Notes: a model not told the origin generated them from the letters alone. DNA of 38,992 nt from Streptomyces muensis (GCF_021474425.1 NZ_JAKEIP010000056.1:1-38992); one strand, 5' to 3'. Counted from the first letter of the stretch, positions 1 through 8,454 are shown. Numbers and translations are program-made.

Positions 1-154
1 TGGTGGGGGTGGCTGGTAGGGCTGGCCGGCAGGGGTGGATGTTCATCGGAGTGACATCTTCGGGCTCCCCGTGCGTCAGCTGTCACTCACCTTTCACTCT
101 TCGGGGGTACATAGGTTCGGTCGTCCCACGACTCCCACGAGAAGGGCCCCCACG

Positions 155-1288
155 ATGAGCGCGGCTGACCAGGCCACGGCACCGCACATACGGCTGCCCC
201 TGCCCGACCGGCCGCCCGTCCGGCCCCGGGCCGCGAGCCGGCTGCGGGCCCTGGACGGTCTGCGGCTGATGGCCGCGCTGATGGTGTGCATGTACCACTT
301 CACCGGCAAGAACGGCGAGGTCGCCACCTCCTGGGACCAGTCCCCCGGCGTCATGTTCCCGACGCTGTCGCAGCTGTCCACGTACGGCAGCCTGGGAGTG
401 CAGTTCTTCTTCGTCATCAGTGGCTTCGTGATCTGCATGAGCAGCTGGGGCCGCAGCCTCGGGGACTTCTTCCGCTCCCGGATCTCCCGTCTCTACCCGG
501 CGTACTGGGTGGCCATCGTCATGGTCACCGGCGCCGCGGTGCTGCTGCCGGTCGTCGTCCACCCGGTCCGGCCCGACGAGCTCCTCGTCAACCTCACGAT
601 GATGCAGCAGCCGCTGGGTGTGCCCCGGGTGCTGGGTGTGTGCTGGACGCTGTGGGTGGAGCTGAAGTTCTACGTGCTCTTCGCGCTGTTCGTGATCTGG
701 AAGGGCGTCACCTACAAACGGGTCGTCACCTTCTGCATCCTGTGGACGCTGGCCGGCGCGTTCGCCCGGGTCGCCGACAACCCGCTGACCGACGAGCTGG
801 TGATGCGTGACCACGCCCCGTTCTTCATCGGCGGTCTCGCGCTGTACCTGATCCACCGCTTCGGCAGCGACCTGCTGCTGTGGGGGATCGTCGGCATGTC
901 CTTCCTGCTGGGCCAGCGCTACTCGGTCATGGCGCTGTGGCACCCGGGCGAGCAGGGTGACTTCCACCGCAATCCGCTGGTCATCCAGGCCATCGTCTTC
1001 TGCGCGTTCGCCGCCGTCGCGGTGGTGGCGCTGGGATGGACGAGCTGGGCGAACTGGCGGTGGCTGACGGTGGCGGGGGCGCTGACGTACCCCTTCTATC
1101 TGATCCACGAGCACCTGGGGTGGTTCTTCATCCGGGTGCTGCATCGGGGGCTGGGGCTGGGTTCTTACCCGACGCTGGCGCTGTCCGTGCTGGGTCTGTT
1201 GGGGCTGGCGTATCTGATGCACCGGTTCGTGGAGAAGCCGTTCGGGCCGAAGCTTAAGAGGGCTTTGCCGGCGGTGCCGCTCCGCTAG
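155..1288 (+). CDS. Acyltransferase family 3 membrane protein (OafA/YrhL-like)
   Basis: Integral membrane O-acyltransferase of about 377 residues, expected to move an acyl group (usually acetyl) onto an extracellular or lipid-linked glycan. Visible marks are the N-terminal LDGLRLMAALMV segment followed by the family's His (MYHF, His48), then FFFVISGFVI and the basic loop RSRISRLYPAYW, and about ten hydrophobic helices ending in VEKPFGPKLK. An upstream in-frame ATG at 35 would add 40 residues of unlikely sequence; I chose 155 because GAGAAGG lies about 10 bases before it and the family normally begins shortly before the LDGLR helix. The gene converges on two glycosyltransferase genes, which supports a role in decorating a surface glycan. 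The family is certain; the substrate is not. The 154 bases before the start hold no other gene. Confidence 0.88.
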   Translation: MSAADQATAPHIRLPLPDRPPVRPRAASRLRALDGLRLMAALMVCMYHFTGKNGEVATSWDQSPGVMFPTLSQLSTYGSLGVQFFFVISGFVICMSSWGRSLGDFFRSRISRLYPAYWVAIVMVTGAAVLLPVVVHPVRPDELLVNLTMMQQPLGVPRVLGVCWTLWVELKFYVLFALFVIWKGVTYKRVVTFCILWTLAGAFARVADNPLTDELVMRDHAPFFIGGLALYLIHRFGSDLLLWGIVGMSFLLGQRYSVMALWHPGEQGDFHRNPLVIQAIVFCAFAAVAVVALGWTSWANWRWLTVAGALTYPFYLIHEHLGWFFIRVLHRGLGLGSYPTLALSVLGLLGLAYLMHRFVEKPFGPKLKRALPAVPLR

Positions 1289-1320
1289 GCGGGCCGTTGT
1301 TCGTCTGCGGGTTCGGTGGG

Positions 1321-1348
1321 GGCTGGTCGCGCAGTTCCCCGCGCCCCT
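1321..1348 (-). repeat. Dispersed 28-bp repeat, copy 1
   Basis: Minus-strand copy of a unit whose core is GGGGCGCGGGGAACTGCGCG. All 28 positions match the copy at 20442-20469, and the first 22 match the copy at 36347-36368. It lies 32 bases after the acyltransferase stop, inside the convergent intergenic space. I recall this element as common near gene ends in Streptomyces genomes, but its function is not visible here. Confidence 0.85.
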
Positions 1349-1350
1349 GG

Positions 1351-1380
1351 GGTGGGGGTGGGGCTGCGCCCACCCCCACC
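1351..1380. terminator. Bidirectional hairpin terminator
   Basis: Perfect 12-bp stem (GGTGGGGGTGGG paired with CCCACCCCCACC) around a 6-base loop, lying between the converging acyltransferase and polysialyltransferase-like genes. There is no U-run, which is usual for Streptomyces. Confidence 0.7.
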
Positions 1381-1390
1381 CCCTCCACCT

Positions 1391-2731
1391 TTAGCGCGCC
1401 GTCTGCCTCAGTCGGCGTACTGCCTTGCGTACCGCCGGGTGCTTGCGCAGGGCCTCTGCGCGTACCGGGCTGCCGCCCGGCAGGCGGAGGCTGGTGAGGC
1501 GGCGGCGCTTGAAGTAGCCCTGGTGCTGGGAGAGGTTGGCGGTGAGCCAGGCCGTGACCTCGTCGCGCAGGGCGTGGTGCTTGCGGGACTGCATGCAGTA
1601 GCCGACGCTGCGGACCAGCGGGGCCAGGTCGTCGGCCATGCCGGCGAGTTCGAGCGGGGAGCCGATCTCGGCGTGCTCCGCGTCGGGCAGGGCCGCGTCG
1701 ATGATGGTCAGCGGGATGCGGTTGCTGTTCTCGTACGGGGTGATGCGTTCGAGGAGCAGGTCCGTGCCGACGCGGGCGACGGGGATGCCGTAGAAGGCGG
1801 CGGCGGTCATCAGCGCGGTGGAGAAGCAGCCGATGACGAGCTTGGGCTTGAGGAAGGCGAAGACGGTCTCGGCGAGGACGGGTTCGTTGAGGACCGTAAG
1901 CCGCACGTCGAGTTCCTTGGCCACCGCCTCCAGGGACTCGTTGAAGACGGCCGGTGCGCTCGGGTGGGGCTTGAACAGCACGTCCCGGTGACCGGCGCGG
2001 GCCGCGGCGCGGAGGAAGCGGATGTGCAGCTGCTCCTCCTCGTCCTGAGTGATCAGGTCGATGGCCGAGAGGTACTGGCCGAGGAGGACGGCGGTGGGCG
2101 GGTTGTCCGCCGGGAGGCGCTCGGTGAGGATGCCGGCGCCGGACTCGCCGATCTGGGCGAGGACGTCGACGATCGCGTCGTTGGGGACGGCCTCGGGTGT
2201 GACGCCGTACTCGGCGAGGAGCATGGGCGTCAGGCCCGGCACCAGGTCGAGGTGGAGGACGCGGGCGATCCGGCTGCTCATGCCGTGCGGGATGCGGTTG
2301 CGGGTGGGGCCGTAGCTCATCAGGCCGTCCGCGTACACATGGATCGGGCTGTCCGCGAAGATGTCGGCGACCGCGCGGGAGGGGTTGGCCTGGATGGACT
2401 CGCAGGCGATCTCGACCGGCTCGTCGCCCAGGTTCCAGGCGAGGCGTACGGCCTTCTCCCACAGCAGGGTGTCCTGGCCGCGCGGGGACCAGCCGGCCGG
2501 GTGGTGCGGGGAGATGAAGTCGTTCCAGGAGCGCACCTCGTCGAACTCGGGGCGCAGCTTCTCGAAGCCGGCCATCTTGTCCAGCGGGGTGCCGACCTCG
2601 GGGATGGCGGCGGTGTTGCTGACGACGAGGATGCGGCGGACGCCGTCGCGCGGGCCGAACTGGCCGGCGCGTATGGCGGCGGTGACGGTCGCGGCCGCGT
2701 ACTGCGTGGCCGAGAAGAAGATCTGGATCAT
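1391..2731 (-). CDS. Polysialyltransferase-like glycosyltransferase (alpha-2,8-polysialyltransferase family)
   Basis: Protein of 446 residues resembling the bacterial polysialyltransferase family (Pfam POLYST, CAZy GT38/GT52 type). Three motifs known to matter in that family are recognisable: an acidic-Gly motif in YADGLMSYG (about 134-141), the HP motif in FKPHPSA (about 253-259), and the Ser/Thr motif in GCFSTAL (about 301-307). It would build or extend an acidic-sugar or other polymer from a nucleotide-sugar donor in the cytoplasm. The start at 2731 overlaps the stop of the upstream GT2 gene in an ATGA arrangement, so the two are translationally coupled. A longer open frame runs upstream to 3790, but that part is out-of-frame shadow of the GT2 gene. 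Whether the sugar is really sialic acid cannot be told; no sialic-acid synthesis genes are in the window. Confidence 0.8.
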   Translation of the reverse strand: MIQIFFSATQYAAATVTAAIRAGQFGPRDGVRRILVVSNTAAIPEVGTPLDKMAGFEKLRPEFDEVRSWNDFISPHHPAGWSPRGQDTLLWEKAVRLAWNLGDEPVEIACESIQANPSRAVADIFADSPIHVYADGLMSYGPTRNRIPHGMSSRIARVLHLDLVPGLTPMLLAEYGVTPEAVPNDAIVDVLAQIGESGAGILTERLPADNPPTAVLLGQYLSAIDLITQDEEEQLHIRFLRAAARAGHRDVLFKPHPSAPAVFNESLEAVAKELDVRLTVLNEPVLAETVFAFLKPKLVIGCFSTALMTAAAFYGIPVARVGTDLLLERITPYENSNRIPLTIIDAALPDAEHAEIGSPLELAGMADDLAPLVRSVGYCMQSRKHHALRDEVTAWLTANLSQHQGYFKRRRLTSLRLPGGSPVRAEALRKHPAVRKAVRRLRQTAR

Positions 2732-3711
2732 GCCGCCACTCCCTTCATGCCGCCCCGTATCCGGCGCAGCATGTACACGCGCTCCTCGCCCATCCCGACG
2801 AGGGCTTCCTCCAGCTCGTCCTCCGACATCCTGCCCAGCGCCTCGGCGGCCATCTCCTTCAGCCGGGCGGCGATGCTGCGTTCGAACCGGCCGCGGCCGA
2901 GCAGCTGGTGGGCGATGACGACGCAGTAGTTGCGCAGCGCCTTCTTGCGCAGCTTGTCCACCTCGGGGTCGTCGGCGAGTTCGGCGAGGACGAGGTCGAA
3001 GGAGCGGAAGAAGTCCAGCTGGCGGACGTCGCCGATCTGGGTCAGCGAACTGGCCACGCCCCGGCGGTAGAAGACCCCGCGCAGACTGGCGACGGCGTAG
3101 GAGTCGGCCCTGCGGTGCAGGTCCCAGATCCAGGGGCGGTCCTCGGCGGTCTTCAGTCCGTCGTGGAAGCGCAGCATGCCCTTGTCGAGGAGACGGCGGT
3201 GGTAGACGCCGGCCCAGGCGTAGGGGTAGTCGACCATGGTGGTGTCGTCGACGGGGAGGATGGAGGTACGCGGGTCGAGCGGGGTGTGGCGGCGGCCCTC
3301 GGGGGCGCGGTGCACGGTGCGTTCGATGCCCGTGACCTGGACGTGGTCGGTGCGTACGAAGTCGACGTCGAACCGTTCGATGGCGTCGACCAGATCCGCG
3401 AGATAGCCCGGCGCCAGCCAGTCGTCGCCGTCGAGGAAGGTGAGGTAGCGGCCCTCCGAGGCGTCGATGCCGGTGTTGCGCGCGGTGGCCAGTCCGCCGT
3501 TGCGCTCGTGCCGTATCACCCGGCTGTTCCCGAGTCTCTTCGTCAGCGTCAGCAGCGCTTCGTACGTCTTGTCCTTGGTGGACCTGTCCTCGACGAAGAT
3601 GAACTCGAAGTCGTCCCGTGCGTTGTTGACCAGGCTGGTCACGGTCTCGGGTACATACGACTCGATGTTGTAGCAGGGGACGATCACGGACAGGGTCGGG
3701 GGGTTGGTCAC
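2728..3711 (-). CDS. Family 2 glycosyltransferase
   Basis: Inverting GT-A glycosyltransferase of 327 residues. The N-terminus has the classic pattern SVIVPCYNIESYV (8-20), then ATARNTGI and the metal-binding DxD motif in FLDGDDW (92-98). The C-terminal third is helical and rich in Arg/Glu. I placed the start at the GTG at 3711, giving MTNPPTLSVIV, because GGAGAG lies about 14 bases upstream and longer in-frame starts add a basic, unconserved leader. The stop overlaps the start of the polysialyltransferase-like gene by four bases, so the two form an operon. It probably makes a linkage or primer sugar on the same glycan. The fold is certain; donor and acceptor are unknown. Confidence 0.9.
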   Translation of the reverse strand: MTNPPTLSVIVPCYNIESYVPETVTSLVNNARDDFEFIFVEDRSTKDKTYEALLTLTKRLGNSRVIRHERNGGLATARNTGIDASEGRYLTFLDGDDWLAPGYLADLVDAIERFDVDFVRTDHVQVTGIERTVHRAPEGRRHTPLDPRTSILPVDDTTMVDYPYAWAGVYHRRLLDKGMLRFHDGLKTAEDRPWIWDLHRRADSYAVASLRGVFYRRGVASSLTQIGDVRQLDFFRSFDLVLAELADDPEVDKLRKKALRNYCVVIAHQLLGRGRFERSIAARLKEMAAEALGRMSEDELEEALVGMGEERVYMLRRIRGGMKGVAA

Positions 3712-3815
3712 GCGTACACCTGGGCTCTCTCCGGGGCGGATCCCTGCGACCGTAGGAGATGTTCGACGCCGGACACCGACTCCCCGCCAACCACCAGGTG
3801 AACGAAAAGTAACGG

Positions 3816-4466
3816 TCACCTGACCCGGTACCGCGCCTCGATCCCGGCGATCACCACCGCGAGCCCTTCCTCGAAGTGCCGGTCGTAGTCGGCGAAGATC
3901 TCCGCGCCCGCCTGGGCCGACAGCGGGAAGTCGGCCATCATGCGGGCGCGCTGCTCCAGGTCGTAGCCCTCCCGGCGCTCCCCCGCGACCGGTTCGACGC
4001 CCTGTTCCTCGGTGACGAAACCGAGGGTGTAGAGGTACGTCGTCGAGGTCGCGCGGACCGCCTCGGCGAGGGTGAAGCCGGCGGCCGTGAACAGGCGGAG
4101 GGTGGCCTCCATCTGCTCGGCGTGCTCGATGCCGGTGAAGCGTGAGCCGCTGAAGACCCTGGCGCCGTCGCGGTAGCCGAGGAGGGCGGCGCGCAGTCCG
4201 CGATTGGCCCTGAGCAGGCGGTCCTGCCAGGTGTCCGCCGGGTCGAGGGGCGTCCCGGCGATCATCCGGCGGTACATCTCGGTCGCCATCTCGTCGAGCA
4301 GCGCCTGTTTGCCCTTGAAGTGCCAGTACAGGGCCGGTGCTTTGACGTCCAGTTCCTTGGCGATGGCCCGCAGGGTCAGACCGTCCAGGCCGACCTCGTT
4401 CAGCAGCCTGAGGGCGGTGTCCGCGACGCGGGCGCGGTCGAGGGGGGCTCGGCGTTCGGTGGTCAC
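3816..4466 (-). CDS. TetR family regulator with TetR_C-type ligand domain
   Basis: Repressor of 216 residues. The N-terminal helix-turn-helix (about 10-55) reads ALRLLNEVGLDGLTLRAIAK through to LYWHFKGKQAL. The remainder resembles the C-terminal ligand domain of tetracycline-type TetR repressors. It is divergent from a decayed FAD monooxygenase gene, and the 50-base gap holds a perfect palindrome at 4477-4489 that is its likely operator. In intact relatives such a regulator would respond to an aromatic or polyketide-like substrate of the monooxygenase. Here the regulator and its site appear intact although the target gene is broken. The regulator assignment is firm; the ligand is unknown. Confidence 0.9.
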   Translation of the reverse strand: MTTERRAPLDRARVADTALRLLNEVGLDGLTLRAIAKELDVKAPALYWHFKGKQALLDEMATEMYRRMIAGTPLDPADTWQDRLLRANRGLRAALLGYRDGARVFSGSRFTGIEHAEQMEATLRLFTAAGFTLAEAVRATSTTYLYTLGFVTEEQGVEPVAGERREGYDLEQRARMMADFPLSAQAGAEIFADYDRHFEEGLAVVIAGIEARYRVR

Positions 4467-4476
4467 GCTTGACAGT

Positions 4477-4489
4477 TTAACGGCGTTAA
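4477..4489. promoter_or_regulatory. Palindromic operator of the divergent TetR gene
   Basis: TTAACGGCGTTAA is a perfect palindrome with 6-bp arms and a one-base centre, in the gap between the TetR gene and the monooxygenase remnant. A TTGACA hexamer lies just before it on the plus strand (4469-4474), so a bound repressor would cover a plus-strand promoter for the now broken gene. No convincing -10 follows. Confidence 0.65.
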
Positions 4490-4516
4490 GGGCACGCTCG
4501 GAGACGGCAGCGCGGG

Positions 4517-5156
4517 GTGGACGCGCTGGTCGTGGAGCGGGCCGGCGGGCTGTTCCCGGGCTCGCGCGGCAAGGGCATCCAGCCGCGCACCATGGAGGTC
4601 TTCGACGACCTGGGCGTGCTGGACGCGATCCGTGCGGCGGGCGGCGGCTATCCGGTCGGGATGATCTGGCAGGACGGTGAGCGGGCGGGCGAGCACCGGA
4701 TGTTCGACCCGGCCGAGGTGAGCGAGGACTCGCCGTACACCGAGCCGTGGATGGTGCCGCAGTGGCGGACGCAGGAGATCCTCTTCGCGCGACTGGAGGA
4801 GCTGGGCGGGACCGTCGCCTTCGGGCGGGAGGCCGTCGGGATCACGCAGGACGCGGACGGGGTGACGGTCCGCTTCACGGACGGGGAACGCGTCCGCGCG
4901 CGGTACGTCGTCGCCGCCGACGGGGGCCGTTCGGCGGTGCGGCGGGCCCTCGGCATCGGGATGACCGGGGTGACCGTCGACCCGAACCCGATCCTGGTCG
5001 CGGACGTCCGGATCACGGGCCTGGACCGGGACAACTGGCACATCTTCCCGCCGCGCGGGGAGATTGTACGGCCGGACGGCTATGTGGGGTGGGCCGGGGA
5101 CCACCCCCCACACGGATCGCGGACTATCTCGGGCGCTTCGGACTCCGCCAGCGGGT
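4517..5156 (+). pseudogene. Decayed FAD-dependent aromatic monooxygenase
   Basis: Remnant of a class A flavin monooxygenase (PheA/TfdB/MhpA-like, normally about 480-550 residues). The readable part begins at VDALVVERAGG, so the start codon and the N-terminal GxGxxG dinucleotide-binding strand are absent. It then runs through GIQPRTMEVFDDLGVLD, ARYVVAADGGRSAVRR (the DG motif) and NWHIFPPRG. At EIVRPDGYVGWAGD it jumps to sequence typical of the extreme C-terminus, so roughly half the protein has been deleted in the middle. Around 5098-5115, a C-rich stretch, the frame shifts by one and the C-terminal tail TRIADYLGRFGL continues in another frame. The three lesions together mean no functional enzyme is made. 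The end is approximate and abuts the stop of the neighbouring Uma2 gene. An antisense open frame covering 4463-5113 is a codon-bias shadow. Confidence 0.8.
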
Positions 5157-5731
5157 CAGCCGTCGAGGAGGGTGTCCACGGAGAGTTCGACGCGCAGGCC
5201 GACGGATTCCGGCACGGGCACGCTCTGGCCGCGCTTGAAGTACTGGGGGTCGGGATACTTGGCGTCGGCGGGGTCGGCGTACAGGAGCACCTCGCCGTGC
5301 TTCCGGTCCGCGATGAGGTAGGCGGGAATGCCTGCCTGGGCGTAGCACTCGACCTTGGGACCGAGATCGTCGGACCAGTTGGACGACGTCACCTCGACGA
5401 CCATCCGAAAAGCGTGCGGGGCGTAGTAGTTCCTCGTGACATGAGCGTCGTCGATGTCGTCGTCCACGATCGAGAGATCGGGGATCGCGAAGTCCTCAGG
5501 CAACGTGGGCAACCAGAGGCAGATGCCCTGGATCCACTCGACACCGCTTCCCTCGATGCCTGCGCGCTCAAGCGCCCTGCACAGCTTCGTCAGCGACCGC
5601 CCGTGCGAGCTGTCCGGCGGCGGTGTCACAGTGAGCCTCCCCTGGAGAATCTCCACGCGGTGGCCAGGCAGTGCGCGGGCGAGCTGGTCCGCAGCCTCTC
5701 CCAGGGTCAGCTCCTGCTGCAGTACGGCCAT
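5156..5731 (-). CDS. Uma2 family (DUF820) PD-(D/E)XK nuclease-like protein
   Basis: Protein of 191 residues of the Uma2/DUF820 family, a restriction-endonuclease-like fold that is abundant in cyanobacteria and actinobacteria. The putative active site is visible as Asp85 (IPDLSIVDDD), Glu113 (MVVEVTSS) and Lys126 (GPKVECYAQAGIPAYLIAD). The start at 5731 is set by AAGGAGG six bases upstream; an alternative ATG at 5755 adds eight residues before that site. The family's biological role is not established, and single copies like this one are usually not in operons. It lies between a pseudogene and the mutase gene, with no coupled partner. Confidence 0.88.
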   Translation of the reverse strand: MAVLQQELTLGEAADQLARALPGHRVEILQGRLTVTPPPDSSHGRSLTKLCRALERAGIEGSGVEWIQGICLWLPTLPEDFAIPDLSIVDDDIDDAHVTRNYYAPHAFRMVVEVTSSNWSDDLGPKVECYAQAGIPAYLIADRKHGEVLLYADPADAKYPDPQYFKRGQSVPVPESVGLRVELSVDTLLDG

Positions 5732-5823
5732 GGCGTCCTCCTTCTCGGGGCCCACTCTCCACGAGCGTAACCGGCAACGTGCCGCTTCGGCTCGTGATCA
5801 CCCACACGGAGTAATCGCCCAGC

Positions 5824-7404
5824 TCAGAACGCGTCCGAGGGCACATAAGTCCCCCAGACCTCCCGAAGGGCGTTGCACACCTCCCCCACCGTCGCCCGGG
5901 CCCGCAACGCCTCCTTCATCGGGTACAGGACGTTGCCCTCCCCCTCGGCCGCCTTCCTCAGCGCCGCCAGTGCCGCCTCCACGGCCCCCTGATCCCGCTC
6001 CGCCCGCAGCTTCGCCAGCCGTTCGGCCTGCTGGGCCTCGATGGCCGGGTCCACGCGGAGCGGTTCGTACGGCTCCTCCTCGTGCAGTTGGAAGCGGTTG
6101 ACGCCGACGACGACCCGTTCGCCGGAGTCCGTCTCCTGGGCGATCCGGTAGGCGCTGCGCTCGATCTCGTTCTTCTGGAAGCCGTGCTCGATCGCGGCCA
6201 CCGCGCCGCCGAGGTCCTCGACCTTCCGCATCAGCTCGACGGCCGCCGCCTCGACGTCGTCGGTCATCCTCTCGACGACGTAGGACCCGGCGAAGGGGTC
6301 CACGGTCGCGGTCACGTCCGTCTCGTAGGCGAGGACCTGCTGGGTACGCAGCGCGAGGCGGGCGCTCTTGTCCGTCGGCAGCGCGATGGCCTCGTCGAAG
6401 GAGTTGGTGTGCAGGGACTGGGTGCCGCCGAGGACCGCGGCGAGGCCCTGGACCGCGACCCGGACGAGGTTGACCTCGGGCTGCTGGGCCGTCAGCTGCA
6501 CGCCGGCCGTCTGGGTGTGGAAGCGGAGCATCAGGGACTTGGGGTTCTTCGCGCCGAACTCCTCCCGCATCACCCGCGCCCAGATCCTGCGCGCCGCGCG
6601 GAACTTGGCGACCTCCTCCAGGATCGTCGTACGGGCCACGAAGAAGAAGGACAGACGGGGCGCGAAGTCGTCGACGTCCATGCCGGCGGCGACCGCCGTG
6701 CGGACGTACTCGATGCCGTCGGCGAGGGTGAAGGCGATCTCCTGCGCGGGGGACGCGCCCGCCTCGGCCATGTGGTAGCCGGAGATCGAGATGGTGTTCC
6801 ACCTCGGGATCTCGGCCCGGCAGTACTGGAAGATGTCGGCGGTCAGCCGCAGGGACGGCTTCGGCGGGAAGATGTACGTGCCGCGCGCGATGTACTCCTT
6901 CAGCACGTCGTTCTGGATCGTGCCGGTGAGCCGGTCGGCGCCGACTCCCTGTTCCTCCGCCACCAGTTGGTACAGCAGGAGCAGCAGTGCGGCCGGGGCG
7001 TTGATCGTCATCGACGTCGACACCTGGTCCAGCGGGATCCCGCCGAACAGCACCCGCATGTCGTCGATCGAGTCGATGGCCACGCCCACCTTGCCGACCT
7101 CGCCGTGCGCGATCGGCGCGTCGGAGTCGTGGCCCATCTGGGTGGGCAGGTCGAAGGCGACGGACAGGCCCGTCGTGCCGTGGGCGATCAGATCGCGGTA
7201 GCGGGCGTTGGACTCCGTGGCCGTGCCGAAGCCGGCGTACTGGCGCATCGTCCAGGGGCGGCCGGTGTACATGGAGCGGTAGACGCCGCGGGTGAAGGGG
7301 TAGGCGCCCGGCTCGCCCAGCTTCTCGGCCGGGTCCCAGCCGTCCAGCGCGTCCGGCCCGTAGACCGGCTCGATGGGCAGTCCGGACTCCGACTCACGCG
7401 CCAT
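5824..7404 (-). CDS. Methylmalonyl-CoA mutase family large subunit without B12 domain
   Basis: Acyl-CoA mutase TIM-barrel subunit of 526 residues, interconverting branched and linear CoA thioesters with adenosylcobalamin. Substrate-contact residues can be read: RQYAGF with Tyr56 and the KEYIARGTY segment with Arg174 are in the positions that hold Tyr and Arg in methylmalonyl-CoA mutase. Isobutyryl-CoA mutase has Phe and Gln there (established knowledge; my alignment is by eye). His211 lies in the cofactor-contacting SGYH motif. The chain stops before the C-terminal cobalamin-binding DxHxxG domain, so it must pair with a separate small subunit, and none is in the window. GGAGGAAC precedes the ATG. 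It would link succinyl-CoA with propionate-derived precursors for polyketides. It is monocistronic and divergent from the transpeptidase gene. Confidence 0.92.
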   Translation of the reverse strand: MARESESGLPIEPVYGPDALDGWDPAEKLGEPGAYPFTRGVYRSMYTGRPWTMRQYAGFGTATESNARYRDLIAHGTTGLSVAFDLPTQMGHDSDAPIAHGEVGKVGVAIDSIDDMRVLFGGIPLDQVSTSMTINAPAALLLLLYQLVAEEQGVGADRLTGTIQNDVLKEYIARGTYIFPPKPSLRLTADIFQYCRAEIPRWNTISISGYHMAEAGASPAQEIAFTLADGIEYVRTAVAAGMDVDDFAPRLSFFFVARTTILEEVAKFRAARRIWARVMREEFGAKNPKSLMLRFHTQTAGVQLTAQQPEVNLVRVAVQGLAAVLGGTQSLHTNSFDEAIALPTDKSARLALRTQQVLAYETDVTATVDPFAGSYVVERMTDDVEAAAVELMRKVEDLGGAVAAIEHGFQKNEIERSAYRIAQETDSGERVVVGVNRFQLHEEEPYEPLRVDPAIEAQQAERLAKLRAERDQGAVEAALAALRKAAEGEGNVLYPMKEALRARATVGEVCNALREVWGTYVPSDAF

Positions 7405-7549
7405 GGTGTTCCTCCGTGTCCCGGTTCGCCGCTGTCTCCCCTCCGTCTCCCACCATGCCCCGTAGTTCGCAACCGGTCACGCGCGGGGAACATCTCAGGT
7501 GACATCAGGGCCGCCGGGGGGTGGCCGCGATGAGACGCCGGGGGTCGGG

Positions 7550-8443
7550 ATGCGTACCAGGGGCATGGGGAGATCTACCGCCGTACTCGCCGTGGGAGCC
7601 GTGGGTGCCGCGCTCGCGGTCCTGTGCGGCTGCACGGTGCAGGCGTCCGGGGACGACCGGCATTCGCCGGTGCGCATAGAGCTGCCGAGCGGCACGCCGT
7701 CCGCGAAGTCGGCGCCGCCGGACGACGGTGCCGGGGACAACGACGACGGCCATGACGACGGGAACGACGACAAGCCGGGCGCGACGCCCACCACCGCGCC
7801 CGTGACTCCCGCCGCCGTGCTGTGGTCGCGGGGCGACGAGGGCCGTGACGTACGTGAGCTGCAGGCCCGGCTGCGGCAGATCGCCTGGCTCTTCGACGGG
7901 CCGACCGGGACCTACGACGATCTGACCGAGCAGGCCGTCAGGGGCTTCCAGGGCAAGCGCGGGCTGCCGAGGACCGGGAAGACCGACGAGGTCACCTGGC
8001 AGCGGCTGGTGAAGATGACCCGCGAACCCGGCAAGTGGGACCTGTACCTGATGGGCGGCCAGCCGGCCGACGCGCCGGACGCGCGGTGTCTGACCGGCCG
8101 GGTGCTGTGTATCAGCAAGTCGAGCCGGACCCTGCGCTGGATGATCGACGGTCGGACCGTCCTGACGGTGCCGGTGCGGTTCGGGTCGCAGTACACACCG
8201 ACCCGGGAGGGTGTGTTCAGCGTCTACTGGAAGTCCCGGCACCATGTGTCGACGCTCTATGACTCACCCATGCCGTACGCCATGTTCTTCAGCGGTGGCC
8301 AGGCGGTGCACTACTCGTCCGACTTCGCGGCCACCGGCTACGCCGGTGCCTCGCACGGCTGCGTCAACGTACGGGACGAACGGGCGATCTCGGAGATGTT
8401 CGCCCAGGTGCGGACCGGCGACAAGGTCGTCGTCCATTGGTGA
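7550..8443 (+). CDS. L,D-transpeptidase with peptidoglycan-binding domain, probable lipoprotein
   Basis: Cell-wall enzyme of 297 residues that would make 3-3 cross-links or attach proteins to peptidoglycan. The N-terminus has an Arg-rich start and a hydrophobic stretch ending in LCGC with Cys28 as a likely lipidated residue, although Cys at -2 is atypical for a lipobox. A Gly/Asp-rich linker (about 65-85) follows, then a PG_binding_1 domain (WSRGDEGRDVRELQARLRQI to about 165), then a YkuD catalytic domain with the signature SHGCVN and catalytic Cys271. The start at 7550 is the ATG before MRTRGMGRST; an ORF-extending upstream start at 7499 lacks a signal-like beginning, and the ATG at 7565 is also possible. 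A strong hairpin follows the stop. Confidence 0.9.
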   Translation: MRTRGMGRSTAVLAVGAVGAALAVLCGCTVQASGDDRHSPVRIELPSGTPSAKSAPPDDGAGDNDDGHDDGNDDKPGATPTTAPVTPAAVLWSRGDEGRDVRELQARLRQIAWLFDGPTGTYDDLTEQAVRGFQGKRGLPRTGKTDEVTWQRLVKMTREPGKWDLYLMGGQPADAPDARCLTGRVLCISKSSRTLRWMIDGRTVLTVPVRFGSQYTPTREGVFSVYWKSRHHVSTLYDSPMPYAMFFSGGQAVHYSSDFAATGYAGASHGCVNVRDERAISEMFAQVRTGDKVVVHW

Positions 8444-8454
8444 GGTGAGTGTGG

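Noticed and set aside
1391..3790. A single 799-residue minus-strand protein
   Set aside because: Only the part after 2731 resembles a protein family. The rest is out-of-frame Arg/Pro-rich shadow of the GT2 gene.
4463..5113. A 216-codon minus-strand frame covering the monooxygenase remnant
   Set aside because: The translation is His/Arg/Pro/Val-rich with no motif. The plus-strand reading clearly matches flavin monooxygenases.
7480..7497. A fourth copy of the dispersed repeat
   Set aside because: Only about eleven bases (GCGCGGGGAAC) match, without the rest of the core.
6082..7533. A 483-codon plus-strand frame opposite the mutase gene
   Set aside because: It is an antisense shadow of the mutase; the composition is Gly/Val/Arg/Asp-rich without family features.
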